A DNA stretch of 64,000 nt from Rhodobiaceae bacterium UBA4490 (GCA_002389665.1 DGNO01000006.1:287842-351841); one strand, 5' to 3'; positions 44,686 through 53,403 are shown, numbered from the stretch's first letter. The notes: generated by a model from the sequence alone, not told the origin. Made by a program: numbers and translations.

Positions 44686-46038
44686 TCAGGCCGCATCGCT
44701 GCGTACTTTGGAGAGGAAAGTTTGAATATGTGTTTGCAAACTTTCCCCGCAGGACGAAAGGCGCGCGGACATGTTCTCGATGACGCTCGCGGTCGCCTGG
44801 GTTTCACCGGCGGAGCTTGCCACCTTCCCGATATTCTCCGAGACGTTCTGCGAACCGCTGGCCGTTTGCTGCACATTCGAGGCGATCTCGTTGGAGGCCT
44901 GATTTTGCTCATGCACGGCCTTGTCGATTTCGCTCGCCACTTCGTCGACCCGCATGATCGTCTCGCGGATCTGCGCGATGGAGGCGATCGAGCTTGTCAT
45001 CGCCCCTTGAATGCCGCCGACTTGCGCCTCGATTTCCTGTGTGGCACGGGCCGTCTGGCCGGCCAGTTTTTTCACTTCGCTGGCGACCACGGCAAAGCCC
45101 TTACCCGCATCTCCTGCGCGGGCCGCTTCGATCGTTGCATTGAGCGCCAGAAGATTGGTCTGCTCGGCAATGTCGTTGATCATGGCAACCACTTCGTCGA
45201 TCCGGTTGGCGGCAGCCGAAAGGGCTTGAATATCCGTATCGGTTTGCGAGATTTCGCGCGCCGCTTTGCCGGACACTTCCTTTGCAAGGGCTGCCTGGCG
45301 GCCGACCTCGGCGATGCTTTCATGGGCTTCCTCGCTGGCGGCGGCAATGGCCTGCACATTCATCGAGGATTGCTCGGCGGCGCTCGCAACGGTGGCAGCC
45401 GCGTCCCGCGTGACATGCGCTTGGCTGGTCAGCGCGGTGCTGTGCTCGGTCATTTCGCGCGTGCCGGCATGCATTTGTTCCAGAGCCGCGCCGATATCGG
45501 ACTGGAAATCGGCAATGGCTTTTTCCAGCGCATGCTGGCGCTCCATGCGGTCATGCACCATGGCGTCCTGATAGGTGGAAATCGCCAGTTCCATGTCCAG
45601 CATGACGGCGGTCATGACGGCGCCGATATCGCCCGCCGCGCCGGAGGGGGAATACCAGCGCCGCGCCGCCAGCTTGCCGATCAGCTTTGAAAGAATGTAG
45701 CGGTAGCCGCCGATATACCAGCGCGGCTCCAGCCCGATACGGTTATGGGTCAGGCCGATTGTCCGCACGCTGTCCATATAGGATTTGGTGAAGCGCCCGG
45801 TAAAAAGCCGCTCCCAGTGGCTGCCTTGCGCGCTTTTCAGGCGCTCGGCCTGGGTGCCGATCAACTCTTTCAGCTCTTCCTGCTGCATCAGATGCGCATA
45901 GAAGCCGTCGAGAATTTCCGGCAGCTCCTTTTCGATATGCGGCCACAGTCCCTCCAGACGTGTGCACATCGCTTCGTCGATCTGCATGAAACTGAGACGT
46001 TCGTTTTGTTGGAAATCGTTTTCTACTGTGGCTGCCAT
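44686..46038 (-). CDS. Globin-coupled chemoreceptor (protoglobin-MCP)
   Basis: 450 residues, soluble. The N-terminal sensor globin (~15-170) shows the family signature [19 protein letters not shown], where the histidine is the proximal haem ligand, as in HemAT. There is no HAMP. A short linker leads to the methyl-accepting domain with [20 protein letters not shown] then [18 protein letters not shown]. It would bind O2 and direct aerotaxis or, if it works with a non-flagellar system, another output. GGGGATGAG precedes the ATG at 46038. It lies directly downstream of the sensory kinase on the same strand with a gap of 46 bases and may be independent. Confidence 0.93.
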   Translation of the reverse strand: MAATVENDFQQNERLSFMQIDEAMCTRLEGLWPHIEKELPEILDGFYAHLMQQEELKELIGTQAERLKSAQGSHWERLFTGRFTKSYMDSVRTIGLTHNRIGLEPRWYIGGYRYILSKLIGKLAARRWYSPSGAAGDIGAVMTAVMLDMELAISTYQDAMVHDRMERQHALEKAIADFQSDIGAALEQMHAGTREMTEHSTALTSQAHVTRDAAATVASAAEQSSMNVQAIAAASEEAHESIAEVGRQAALAKEVSGKAAREISQTDTDIQALSAAANRIDEVVAMINDIAEQTNLLALNATIEAARAGDAGKGFAVVASEVKKLAGQTARATQEIEAQVGGIQGAMTSSIASIAQIRETIMRVDEVASEIDKAVHEQNQASNEIASNVQQTASGSQNVSENIGKVASSAGETQATASVIENMSARLSSCGESLQTHIQTFLSKVRSDAA

Positions 46039-46193
46039 AGCTCATCCCCCGCGATAAATGAGGCGGCGTGATTGTCCGCCTTGAGGTCTAGAGGATTTCC
46101 TCTATATCTCTGCCTTGCCATCTAATCGCGCGAACTTAAATAAAATCGTAAAGAAAAAGCGATCTTCCAAAGTATTCCGAAACATAAGGATAG

Positions 46194-46227
46194 TATCTGT
46201 TTTTATAACTTATGTATAAACCAGATA
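46194..46227. promoter_or_regulatory. AT-rich inverted repeat upstream of the FNR-type gene
   Basis: Arms TATCTGTTTTTATA and TATAAACCAGATA, complementary apart from one inserted base, 84 bases before the regulator's GTG. It could be an autoregulatory site or a cruciform-prone promoter element for the divergent genes. Confidence 0.35.
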
Positions 46228-46310
46228 GAGTGTTTGTGGCGGAAGGTTTTGGAAGTAGGTTCTTATAGGTCAGGGCGGAATAAAATTGTAACCGCGTATC
46301 GGGGGTAAAC

Positions 46311-47063
46311 GTGGAAGGGGACGGCAGTAACGATCAGCAGGATGACAAGGCGGCGGACATTTCTTGCGAGACATGTCATTTAAGCCGCTTGGGGTTTTGC
46401 CGGTTTTTTAAATCCATCATTCCGGATGCGCCCGCGCCGTTTTTTCGTGGCCGTGAGCGGCTGCCCCGGCGGCGCACGATCTACCGGGAATCGGAGCCGA
46501 TAAAAAACATCTATGTCATCCGCGATGGCTGGGCCTTCCGCTATATGCTCTCACAGGATGGGCGCAGACAGATACTTTCATTCCTTATGCCGGGCGACCT
46601 TGTCTCCCCATCTTCGATTTTCGCAAAGAAGCATCAGTTCTCCGTTCAGTCGTTGACTGCCATGGATGTCTGCGTATTCGACGCGCAGGTGATGCGCGAT
46701 CTCTGCCGCAGCGACGAAACATTTTTCCGGCGCGTTATTGCAACCTGTTTGGAGGAGAAGGAATATATGGAGCGCAAGCTCTTCGAGCTTGGCCGCTGCC
46801 GGGCGGAAGAGCGCGTGGCGCAAATGCTCCTTTATCTGGAGACGAAGCAGACGGCGCTTTCTTTGAAAAAGGACGATGCGATCCAGTTCCCGCTACGCCA
46901 GCAGGATGTGGCCGATGCGCTTGGGCTGACGCAAGTGCATGTCAGCCGGATTCTCAATACACTCCGGCAGAAGAACATTATCGAGAATTTCAAGGATATG
47001 CTTGCGATCCGCGATGTCTCCGCCTTGAAGGAGCTCGCATCGGGCGGCGTCAATACGTTCTAG
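46311..47063 (+). CDS. FNR-type (4Fe-4S) Crp-family regulator
   Basis: 250 residues. N-terminal cysteines in CETCHLSRLGFC (C19-x2-C22-x7-C30) and a further Cys at 121 (MDVCVFD) reproduce the [4Fe-4S] ligand set of FNR; in E. coli the last is at 122. The cyclic-nucleotide-like beta-roll (~50-135), dimer helix (~140-165) and HTH (~190-230) follow. The recognition helix reads ALGLTQVHVSRILNTL: Ser and Arg of the FNR ExxSR contacts are kept but the Glu position is Val. An oxygen-labile sensor is therefore likely, with target sequence possibly shifted from TTGAT-N4-ATCAA. GTG start at 46311 with GGGGG upstream; an ATG further in is not supported. Confidence 0.87.
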   Translation: MEGDGSNDQQDDKAADISCETCHLSRLGFCRFFKSIIPDAPAPFFRGRERLPRRRTIYRESEPIKNIYVIRDGWAFRYMLSQDGRRQILSFLMPGDLVSPSSIFAKKHQFSVQSLTAMDVCVFDAQVMRDLCRSDETFFRRVIATCLEEKEYMERKLFELGRCRAEERVAQMLLYLETKQTALSLKKDDAIQFPLRQQDVADALGLTQVHVSRILNTLRQKNIIENFKDMLAIRDVSALKELASGGVNTF

Positions 47064-47072
47064 AGCGGCGCT

Positions 47073-48776
47073 TTAAAAGGAAGCGGATACCGTAAAGAAG
47101 TAGCGCATGCCGTCGTCACCGTCATAGGCGGTGGCGCGGGTGAGTGGTTTGGCTGCTTCGAGGCCGATATCGATTCCGCCATCGAGCTGGAAGCGGAGGC
47201 CGCCGCCGGCCGAGGCAAGGGACTCGCGCCCGTCCCCGAGCGCGTTGCGGTTCCATACCGCCCCGACATCGTAAAATCCGTACAGCGTGGCGCTGTTCAG
47301 GTAATCAAGTCCGAGCTCCGGCGTGTATCCGAGCTCCACGGACCCGGCGAGCCCGTCATCCCCCGTCAGCTCGCCATATTGATAGGCTCGCCCGAAGCGC
47401 GCGCCGCCCAGGCTGAACTCTTCGGCCGACAAGAGCGGGTCCGCCGATTTTTGTGCAGAGGCTTGCAGCACCAGCGCAAGCCCGGTGCCGAAAAGATTCT
47501 GATGCCGGTAAGCTTCCAGCTTTGCTTTGGTGAAGGCGCCGCCCGCATCCGGTCTTGAAAGTGCGCTGTCGCCGCGCCGGGAGCCGCCGGCCAGCGTCAG
47601 GCCCTGAGAGACCTCGAAGGAAACGTAATTCTGTCCGCCGAATTCATCGGACAGCGTGTAATCGACGCTGCCGCGCAGAACGCGCAGGCTATCCTCGAAA
47701 ACGGTGCCGAAGTCGTTTTTCTCATGCGCTTCGCGCGCGCTCACCTTACCGCCGATCCAGAGCGATGTACCGCGTGTGCGGATCAGTGGATAGCGCAAGC
47801 CGATATCGCCGCTTGTCGAACCGCTGCGCGTGTTGACAAGCGATAGCCTGTCGCCCGCATCGACATCGCTGTAAGAGAACGTACCTGATAGAAGAAGACC
47901 GGAATGTCCGAGCGGCAAATCATAGCCGCCCTGCACATAGTGCAGTTCTTGCGGCGTTTCAGGCGTGGTGAAATAGGTGATGGACACTCTGTCGCCAAGG
48001 CTCACGAGACCATTATAGGCCGCGCTGAGACCCGCCTGAATGGGGCCGACAGCGCGGGTGCCCCGGCTATCCGCATAAAAAGAAGCGTCGATATTTTTTT
48101 CGGCAAGCTGCAGCGTCAGGTCGTAAAGGCCCCGTTCGTTGCTCTCTTCAACGGCAATGTCGCTGACCTCAAGGCCGGAAAGATCATGAACCAGAAGAAC
48201 GGCCCGCTCCAGCTCCGCCTGGGTTACGGCTTCCGAGGAAAGAAGCGGGCTGAAATAAGGGCGCAGCCGCTCTGTGTTCTCCACACCGTTCAGACTCACG
48301 CCGCCGATACGTCCGGCAATGATGTCGATGGTCAAAACCCCGGCGCTCACATCCTGTGCCGGGACATACGCGTAAGAAAGGGAATAGCCGGCTGCCTTCA
48401 GCCGCTGTGTCAGGCGCTGCGTGATCACCATAAGATCGGCGCCGGTGACTTCCTGCGCCATGAACTCTTCATAAGAAGAAATGAAATCTTCCGGCGCAAT
48501 CAGCTCGGCGCCGGTGAGCCGGATGCCGGTCAGAAGAAAAGGTTCGATCTCACCCGCCGCGGCACCTCCCGGTGTACTGAGTACAGGCACATCTGCGCCG
48601 CCACCATCGGGGCTGCGCAGCTCCTTGCGTTGCTCCAGATTCTGCTCGATCTGGCTCGGGTCCGCATCGGCCGCGCGCGCGCCATGGTGCGAAAAGAAAA
48701 CGGAAGCGAGCGCGAGACCGAGGGTCAGTCCCAGCCGCTTAACACTTCCTTTACCATGACAGGCGCTGAGGCGCAT
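47073..48776 (-). CDS. TpsB-like (FhaC/ShlB) outer-membrane transporter
   Basis: 567 residues. Signal peptide (~1-35; LGLTLGLALASVFFSHHGARA). A POTRA region (~75-230; VLTIDIIAGRIGGVSLNG, GLYDLTLQLAEKNI) precedes a 16-strand barrel that ends MRYFFTVSASF with terminal Phe. Two-partner-secretion TpsB proteins translocate a large beta-helical TpsA. No TpsA with a haemagglutinin-type TPS domain lies in the window, so this is an orphan or it serves a substrate encoded elsewhere. It is divergent from fecR across 184 bases that hold a CtrA-type site; the shared promoter suggests joint control. Confidence 0.9.
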   Translation of the reverse strand: MRLSACHGKGSVKRLGLTLGLALASVFFSHHGARAADADPSQIEQNLEQRKELRSPDGGGADVPVLSTPGGAAAGEIEPFLLTGIRLTGAELIAPEDFISSYEEFMAQEVTGADLMVITQRLTQRLKAAGYSLSYAYVPAQDVSAGVLTIDIIAGRIGGVSLNGVENTERLRPYFSPLLSSEAVTQAELERAVLLVHDLSGLEVSDIAVEESNERGLYDLTLQLAEKNIDASFYADSRGTRAVGPIQAGLSAAYNGLVSLGDRVSITYFTTPETPQELHYVQGGYDLPLGHSGLLLSGTFSYSDVDAGDRLSLVNTRSGSTSGDIGLRYPLIRTRGTSLWIGGKVSAREAHEKNDFGTVFEDSLRVLRGSVDYTLSDEFGGQNYVSFEVSQGLTLAGGSRRGDSALSRPDAGGAFTKAKLEAYRHQNLFGTGLALVLQASAQKSADPLLSAEEFSLGGARFGRAYQYGELTGDDGLAGSVELGYTPELGLDYLNSATLYGFYDVGAVWNRNALGDGRESLASAGGGLRFQLDGGIDIGLEAAKPLTRATAYDGDDGMRYFFTVSASF

Positions 48777-48869
48777 TCTTTCATCGCTCCGTAAACAGAG
48801 GGATAGACTGCCTTCATGAGGTAAAGAAACCCCGAACCGAGATTATTAAAATGCAACATAATTGGCGTG

Positions 48870-48886
48870 TTAACGAAGCCTTAACC
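48870..48886. promoter_or_regulatory. CtrA-type box in the divergent tpsB/fecR promoter
   Basis: TTAA-CGAAGCC-TTAACC, a perfect TTAA-N7-TTAA(C) match to the binding sequence of the alphaproteobacterial cell-cycle regulator CtrA. It lies 91 bases from the FecR-gene start and 94 from the tpsB start. Confidence 0.55.
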
Positions 48887-48960
48887 AGCCGCCTCGAAAA
48901 GCCGCAAATTTTTGTGAATTTTTCCTAAGCTTGCACTGCAACTTATGGAAGAGGTTCGTC

Positions 48961-50178
48961 ATGGCCCGCCTGCATTCTATCAGCCGTTTTATTGCGCTCG
49001 CCTTTTTCGCTGCGCTGTTGCCGTTTTCTGCTCAGGCAGATGACGCCAGCTGGCAGATCGAAAAAATGAGCGGCGATGTGCGCGTACTCTCTGAAGACGC
49101 GCAGCCTGTCTCTCTGGGCGCAGGGCGCGCATTGTCCGAAGGTTCCGTCATTGAGACGGGAGCCGATGGCCGCGTCATTCTTTCGCGCGGGGATGAGTCC
49201 ATCGTTGTTTCGCCGAACACGTCTCTCTCGCTCGCGCCGAAGAGCAACCGCGGCATGATGACGACCATTCTTCAACGCATGGGCACGATCCTTTTGAGCG
49301 TGGATAAGAAGGACCGTCAGCATTTCGAGGTGGAAACGCCTTACCTTGCCGCCGTCGTGAAGGGTACGAAATTCACCGTGACGGTCGACGGCAAAGGCTC
49401 GGCGGTACATGTCGTCGAAGGCGCGGTCGAGGTGATCGATCTGGGCACTGGCGATGTGGGCCTTATCCGCCCGGGCCAGACGGCACAATCCTTTGCAAGC
49501 GCTGCGGGCGGCCTTGCTGTGTCGGGCCCCGGCGTGGCGCCGGTCGAGCGCGGCGCGGATAAGTCGCGCGTTGAAAAAGGCACGAATGTGAAGCCGGTTC
49601 CGGCCACCGAAACGCCGAAATCGGCTGCCGCTCCCGTGCGTATCGAAAACGGCATGAGCGCCGCGCTTGATATCGGCAAGGCAACGAACGGTCTTGCCCG
49701 CGGTATCGGCCAGAGCGTGGCCGCCGCCGCCCGTCAGTCCGCGGGCGAAGGGCTCGATGAAGATGCCTCCTCCGCTACCGGCCTTGCGCTCGGTGCTTCC
49801 GGCAATGCGCCGGGCCTCGCCGTTGCGGGCCTGTCGGATAGCGCGCCCGGCCTTTCCGGCACCGCACCGGGTCTTTCGGGCTCTGCTCCTGGTCTCTCAG
49901 GCGCAGCCCCCGGCCTTTCGGGCTCTGCGCCTGGGCTCTCCGGTTCCGCGCCCGGTCTTTCGGGTGCCGCTCCGGGCCTTGCCAATGCAGCCGCAGGCGC
50001 TGCCAATGGCGCGGCGGGTGCAGCCTCCTCCGTAGCCGGAGCGGTCTCGGGTGTCGGTAATCCGCTGCCTCCCGGCCTTAGCGGGAATTTGCCTCCGGGT
50101 CTTGGCGGTTCCAATCCCGGCAATGGCGGCGGTAACGGTCAGGGAAATGGCAACGGTAACGGCCGGGGAAATAGCTGA
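48961..50178 (+). CDS. FecR-domain protein with C-terminal heptapeptide repeats
   Basis: 405 residues. Signal peptide (~1-25, ending SAQA). A FecR/SLH-like domain (~28-170; SGDVRVLSEDAQPVSLGAGR, YLAAVVKGTKFTV, VVEGAVEVID) is the periplasmic sensing/assembly fold usually joined to anti-sigma factors, here without a membrane helix. Residues ~290-340 consist of seven SxxAPGL heptapeptides (DNA 49834-49980), followed by Ala-rich and then Gly/Asn-rich tail (GNGQGNGNGNGRGNS). The GAAGAGG before the ATG at 48961 decides this start. A CHASE2 kinase gene follows after 87 bases, a known pairing of FecR and CHASE2 proteins. Its ligand and partner are unknown. Confidence 0.85.
   Translation: MARLHSISRFIALAFFAALLPFSAQADDASWQIEKMSGDVRVLSEDAQPVSLGAGRALSEGSVIETGADGRVILSRGDESIVVSPNTSLSLAPKSNRGMMTTILQRMGTILLSVDKKDRQHFEVETPYLAAVVKGTKFTVTVDGKGSAVHVVEGAVEVIDLGTGDVGLIRPGQTAQSFASAAGGLAVSGPGVAPVERGADKSRVEKGTNVKPVPATETPKSAAAPVRIENGMSAALDIGKATNGLARGIGQSVAAAARQSAGEGLDEDASSATGLALGASGNAPGLAVAGLSDSAPGLSGTAPGLSGSAPGLSGAAPGLSGSAPGLSGSAPGLSGAAPGLANAAAGAANGAAGAASSVAGAVSGVGNPLPPGLSGNLPPGLGGSNPGNGGGNGQGNGNGNGRGNS
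49834..49980 (+). repeat. Seven in-frame 21-bp repeats coding SxxAPGL
   Basis: Units read SDSAPGL, SGTAPGL, SGSAPGL, SGAAPGL, SGSAPGL, SGSAPGL, SGAAPGL. The DNA units vary at wobble positions (e.g. ccgggc/cctggg), so selection has kept the peptide more strictly than the DNA. Confidence 0.9.
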
Positions 50179-50204
50179 GCCGACAGCAAAAATTAACGCC
50201 TGAT

Positions 50205-50244
50205 GGGCCATTCTTACCGAGCGCCTCTGCGGTAAGAATGGCCC
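50205..50244 (+). other. 14-bp perfect hairpin between the FecR and CHASE2 genes
   Basis: GGGCCATTCTTACC paired to GGTAAGAATGGCCC with a 12-base loop (GAGCGCCTCTGC). No T-run follows on the plus strand, so it is not a standard terminator; it could stabilise the fecR mRNA end or modulate expression of the kinase. Confidence 0.75.
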
Positions 50245-50265
50245 GGCGCGTTTCTGGGGAGTGAT

Positions 50266-52521
50266 GTGAGGCAAGCGCTAATATCCTTTGGCATTTTTCT
50301 GCTCGTTGCCGCTATTGATTTTGGCGGCGGCTGGGAGGAGTTCGAGCTATGGCTGCTCGACCAGAGGATGAGCAATGTCGAGCATCCAGCAAGCGGTGAT
50401 GTCGCCGTCGTGCAGATCGACGCGAAGACGTTGAAAGCGATCGAGAAATGGCCGCTCCCGCGTAATCTCCATGCCCGGCTAGTCGAGAACCTGCGCGGCG
50501 CGGGCGCCGACCAGATTGCCTTCGATATCGATTTGAGCGGGATGGGCGGGGCGCCGGAAAATCAGGTGCTTGCAGAGGCCTTCGCCCGCGCGCCGGGCGC
50601 GATCGTGCTGCCGCTTTTCTTCCAGAAAGAAAGCGCGGGCGATGCGGCGAGCGAGATCGTCGTCACGCGCCCCTTGCCGATGTTTGCCGAACACGCCTGG
50701 CTTGCCAATGTCAATGTGAAGCCGGAGGTAGACGGACGCATCCGCCGCGCGTCTTACGGTGTCTGGCTGGATGAGAAATTCTACATGTCCTTGCCCGCGC
50801 TCCTGGCCGGGCAGGCCAACCGCAAGGATCTTTTCTTCTACGTCAATTACAGCATCCGCGCCGGAGACATCCCGCGCCTTTCTTACATAGACGTGTTGGA
50901 GGGGAAATTCGATCCGGCCGCACTGTCCGGCAAGAAAGCCATTGTCGGGGCAACCGCCATCGAACTTGGCGATCAACTCACCGTTCCCAATTACGGCGTC
51001 ATGCCGGGCCCGGTCATTCAGGCCATGGCCTATGAAACGATTGCCCAGGATCTCGTCATCCGGCGCACGGGCACGGCCGTCACATTAGCTGGTCTGGCGC
51101 TGATCTGCCTGCTCGGCTGTTTCCTGACGAAACGGGCAGGCTGGGCCATCGTGCTGGGCGGCGGGTTGGTCTTGATCATCGGATTGCAAGCCGGCGCTTT
51201 TGTTCTGTTCGAAAACGCGGCGATTGGCCTCGACAGCGTTGCCTGGTCTTTCGCCGTGGTGCTTTTGGCAGGCAATGCCGTTCTGACGGAACTGCGCAAG
51301 CAGCGCCGGCTTATTCAGCGCCAAAAACAGGAAAACGAATACCGCCGTCTGCTCATGACCAGCGTGGTCGAGGACAGTTCGGACGCCATCATCATTGCGG
51401 GCGCGGACGGGGTGGTGGAAGAAGCCAACCCGCTGGCCGCGCGTATCTTCGGTTTCAATCGGCGTGAGGCGGCGGGCGCCCGTCTTGGCGATCTTCTGCC
51501 ACCCTGCCTGATGGCTTCGATGGATCATTCCGGCGCCTTCCCGCGCGAATTCGTGTTGGAGCATCCCGAACAGCGCGGCGGGCAGGAAGGCGATCCGATC
51601 TGCCTTGAATATTCGATCACTCATTCCTTCGTGCCGGGTGACCCGCGCGACCGGCATATCCTCAACCGCAAAATCGCGACTTATACGTTCCATGATGTGA
51701 CCGCGCGGCACCGCGCCGCCAAGGCGGTCGAAACCGCACACCGCCAGGAACGGGAGGCAAGCCGCGCAAAGAGCGAGTTCATCGCCAATATGAGCCATGA
51801 GCTCAGAACGCCGCTCAATGCCATTATCGGTTTCTCCGAGCTCATCGCGCGCGAAACCTTCGGGCCGCTGGGTGATGATCGCTACAAGCAATATGCGCTC
51901 GATGTGGTGGCGAGCGGCGGCCATTTGCTGGCCGTCGTGAACGACATTCTCGATATTTCCCGCATCGATTCCGGCGATGTGCGCCTCTCCGAAGATGAGA
52001 TGAATGTGGCGGCTACGGTCGATGCCTGCGTGCGTATTGCCCGCTCCTGGCCGCAAGCGCAGGATACCGAAATTACGGTGGCGCTTGCCGGTCCGCAGGT
52101 CATCTATGCGGACCCGCGCCTTTTCAAGCAGATGCTGACGAACCTGCTCTCCAATGCCGTCAAATTCGGTGGCCGGGAGGGGGCGGCGCCGGTGGTCACG
52201 TTGCGTAGCGCTATGACTGCCGCAGGCGAGGTGGAAATCTCCGTTGCCGACAATGGCATGGGCGTGCCCGAGGAGATTGTCGGGCGCCTCTGTGAGCCGT
52301 TCTTCCAGGCCAATGCGTCTCTCGCCCGCACCCATGAAGGAACGGGCCTCGGCCTCACCCTTGTGCGCGCCTTTATTGAGCTGCATGGCGGCAGGGTGCG
52401 TATCGACAGCAGCCAGGAAAGCGGCACCTGCGTCACCCTGACCTTCCCGGCAGCGCGGGCGCTGGGAGACGGGCCGGAAGAAAGCAATGAGCGGCGCGGC
52501 ACGATCAGCCGCCTCGGCTAG
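50266..52521 (+). CDS. CHASE2-domain sensor histidine kinase
   Basis: 751 residues. A short N-terminal helix (~3-20), then a CHASE2 extracytoplasmic domain (~25-260; DVAVVQIDAKTLKAIEKWPL, GADQIAFDIDLSG, GKKAIVGATAIELGDQLTVP). Three helices follow at ~275-345. A PAS domain (~365-480; DSSDAIIIAGADGVVEEANP), HisKA with the phospho-His in FIANMSHELRTPLNAIIGFS (DivJ/PleC style), and an HATPase with NLLSNAVKFGG, DNGMGVPEEI and GTGLGLTLVRAF complete the kinase. The partner regulator is not adjacent. The GTG at 50266 has GGGGAG 5 bases upstream. It is transcribed with, or just after, the FecR gene, which it may read out. Confidence 0.9.
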   Translation: MRQALISFGIFLLVAAIDFGGGWEEFELWLLDQRMSNVEHPASGDVAVVQIDAKTLKAIEKWPLPRNLHARLVENLRGAGADQIAFDIDLSGMGGAPENQVLAEAFARAPGAIVLPLFFQKESAGDAASEIVVTRPLPMFAEHAWLANVNVKPEVDGRIRRASYGVWLDEKFYMSLPALLAGQANRKDLFFYVNYSIRAGDIPRLSYIDVLEGKFDPAALSGKKAIVGATAIELGDQLTVPNYGVMPGPVIQAMAYETIAQDLVIRRTGTAVTLAGLALICLLGCFLTKRAGWAIVLGGGLVLIIGLQAGAFVLFENAAIGLDSVAWSFAVVLLAGNAVLTELRKQRRLIQRQKQENEYRRLLMTSVVEDSSDAIIIAGADGVVEEANPLAARIFGFNRREAAGARLGDLLPPCLMASMDHSGAFPREFVLEHPEQRGGQEGDPICLEYSITHSFVPGDPRDRHILNRKIATYTFHDVTARHRAAKAVETAHRQEREASRAKSEFIANMSHELRTPLNAIIGFSELIARETFGPLGDDRYKQYALDVVASGGHLLAVVNDILDISRIDSGDVRLSEDEMNVAATVDACVRIARSWPQAQDTEITVALAGPQVIYADPRLFKQMLTNLLSNAVKFGGREGAAPVVTLRSAMTAAGEVEISVADNGMGVPEEIVGRLCEPFFQANASLARTHEGTGLGLTLVRAFIELHGGRVRIDSSQESGTCVTLTFPAARALGDGPEESNERRGTISRLG

Positions 52522-52632
52522 CTCAGGTTTCCTGCCATGTGCGCCGAACCTTCTGGCGGCGCGCTTTTTCTCCTTGCTATACTTCACCCGGATTTCAGGA
52601 CCGGCCGGGGATATGGGCCGATAGGGGGATGA

Positions 52633-53403
52633 ATGCTGTATTTTCTGGGCGCGCTGTCACTGGCGCTGGCCGCAGCTGCTATATTCGCGCTGCGTTACGG
52701 GCTGCGGGAGCGGCGGCGGCGGAAGGGGCGGCCCTTCTTCGACTCTCATCCCGTCAAACCCCTCGCTCTGGAAAAGCTCGATCCCATTTTCACCGTCACC
52801 GAGCATGGCCCTTCGCTGGAATCGGAAGTGCTGCTGGTTGGCGATGTCGGCTCTTATGCCTCCACCTCAACGACGGAGGCGTGGATTCTGGGCGCGCTCG
52901 CCAAAAAGGCTTCCTGCATTTTCGAATTCGGCACCTGCACCGGGCGCACCACTTACATTTTCGCGCGCAACGCGCCGGAAGACGCGCGCATCGGCACGAT
53001 CACGCTCGGCCCCGATGATGTGGAAACCTACAAGGCCGGTGCCGAGGACCCGGAAGGCTGGACGAAGGAAGCCATCGCGGAATCCCAATATACCGACTTC
53101 CTTTACACCGGCACGCCCGTTGCCTCTAAGGTCACGCAGATTTTCGGCGACAGCAAAGCCTTCGACGAAACGCCATGGCTTGGTGCGTGCGATCTCATCT
53201 TCGTCGACGGCGCCCATGCCTATAGCTATGTAAAAAGCGATACGGAAAAAGCGCTGCGCATGATCCGCCCGGGCGGCGTCATCGTCTGGCACGATTTCTC
53301 GCCCGCTTGTCCCGGCGTCTGGAAATATCTGGGAGAGCTCGCCGCAACCCATCCCGTCGGCCATATCGCCGGCACCCGCCTCGCCGTGTTGCGGGCGGTC
53401 TAA
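52633..53403 (+). CDS. Membrane-anchored class I SAM methyltransferase
   Basis: 256 residues. One N-terminal helix (YFLGALSLALAAAAIFALRYG, ~3-23) followed by a basic stretch would tether it to the inner membrane with the catalytic domain in the cytoplasm. The Methyltransf_24 fold shows motif I as CIFEFGTCTGRTTYIFA and motif IV/post-I as LIFVDGAHAYSYVKSD and GGVIVWHDFSP. Such proteins resemble cephalosporin-hydroxylase-like and O-methyltransferase families; the acceptor is unknown. The ATG at 52633 has GGGGGATGA upstream. It is convergent with tRNA-Arg. Confidence 0.83.
   Translation: MLYFLGALSLALAAAAIFALRYGLRERRRRKGRPFFDSHPVKPLALEKLDPIFTVTEHGPSLESEVLLVGDVGSYASTSTTEAWILGALAKKASCIFEFGTCTGRTTYIFARNAPEDARIGTITLGPDDVETYKAGAEDPEGWTKEAIAESQYTDFLYTGTPVASKVTQIFGDSKAFDETPWLGACDLIFVDGAHAYSYVKSDTEKALRMIRPGGVIVWHDFSPACPGVWKYLGELAATHPVGHIAGTRLAVLRAV

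Noticed and set aside
47073..50178. FecR-repeat protein as the missing TpsA exoprotein
   Set aside because: It lacks the ~250-residue haemagglutinin-type TPS domain and is far smaller than usual TpsA proteins, so the assignment would be unsupported.
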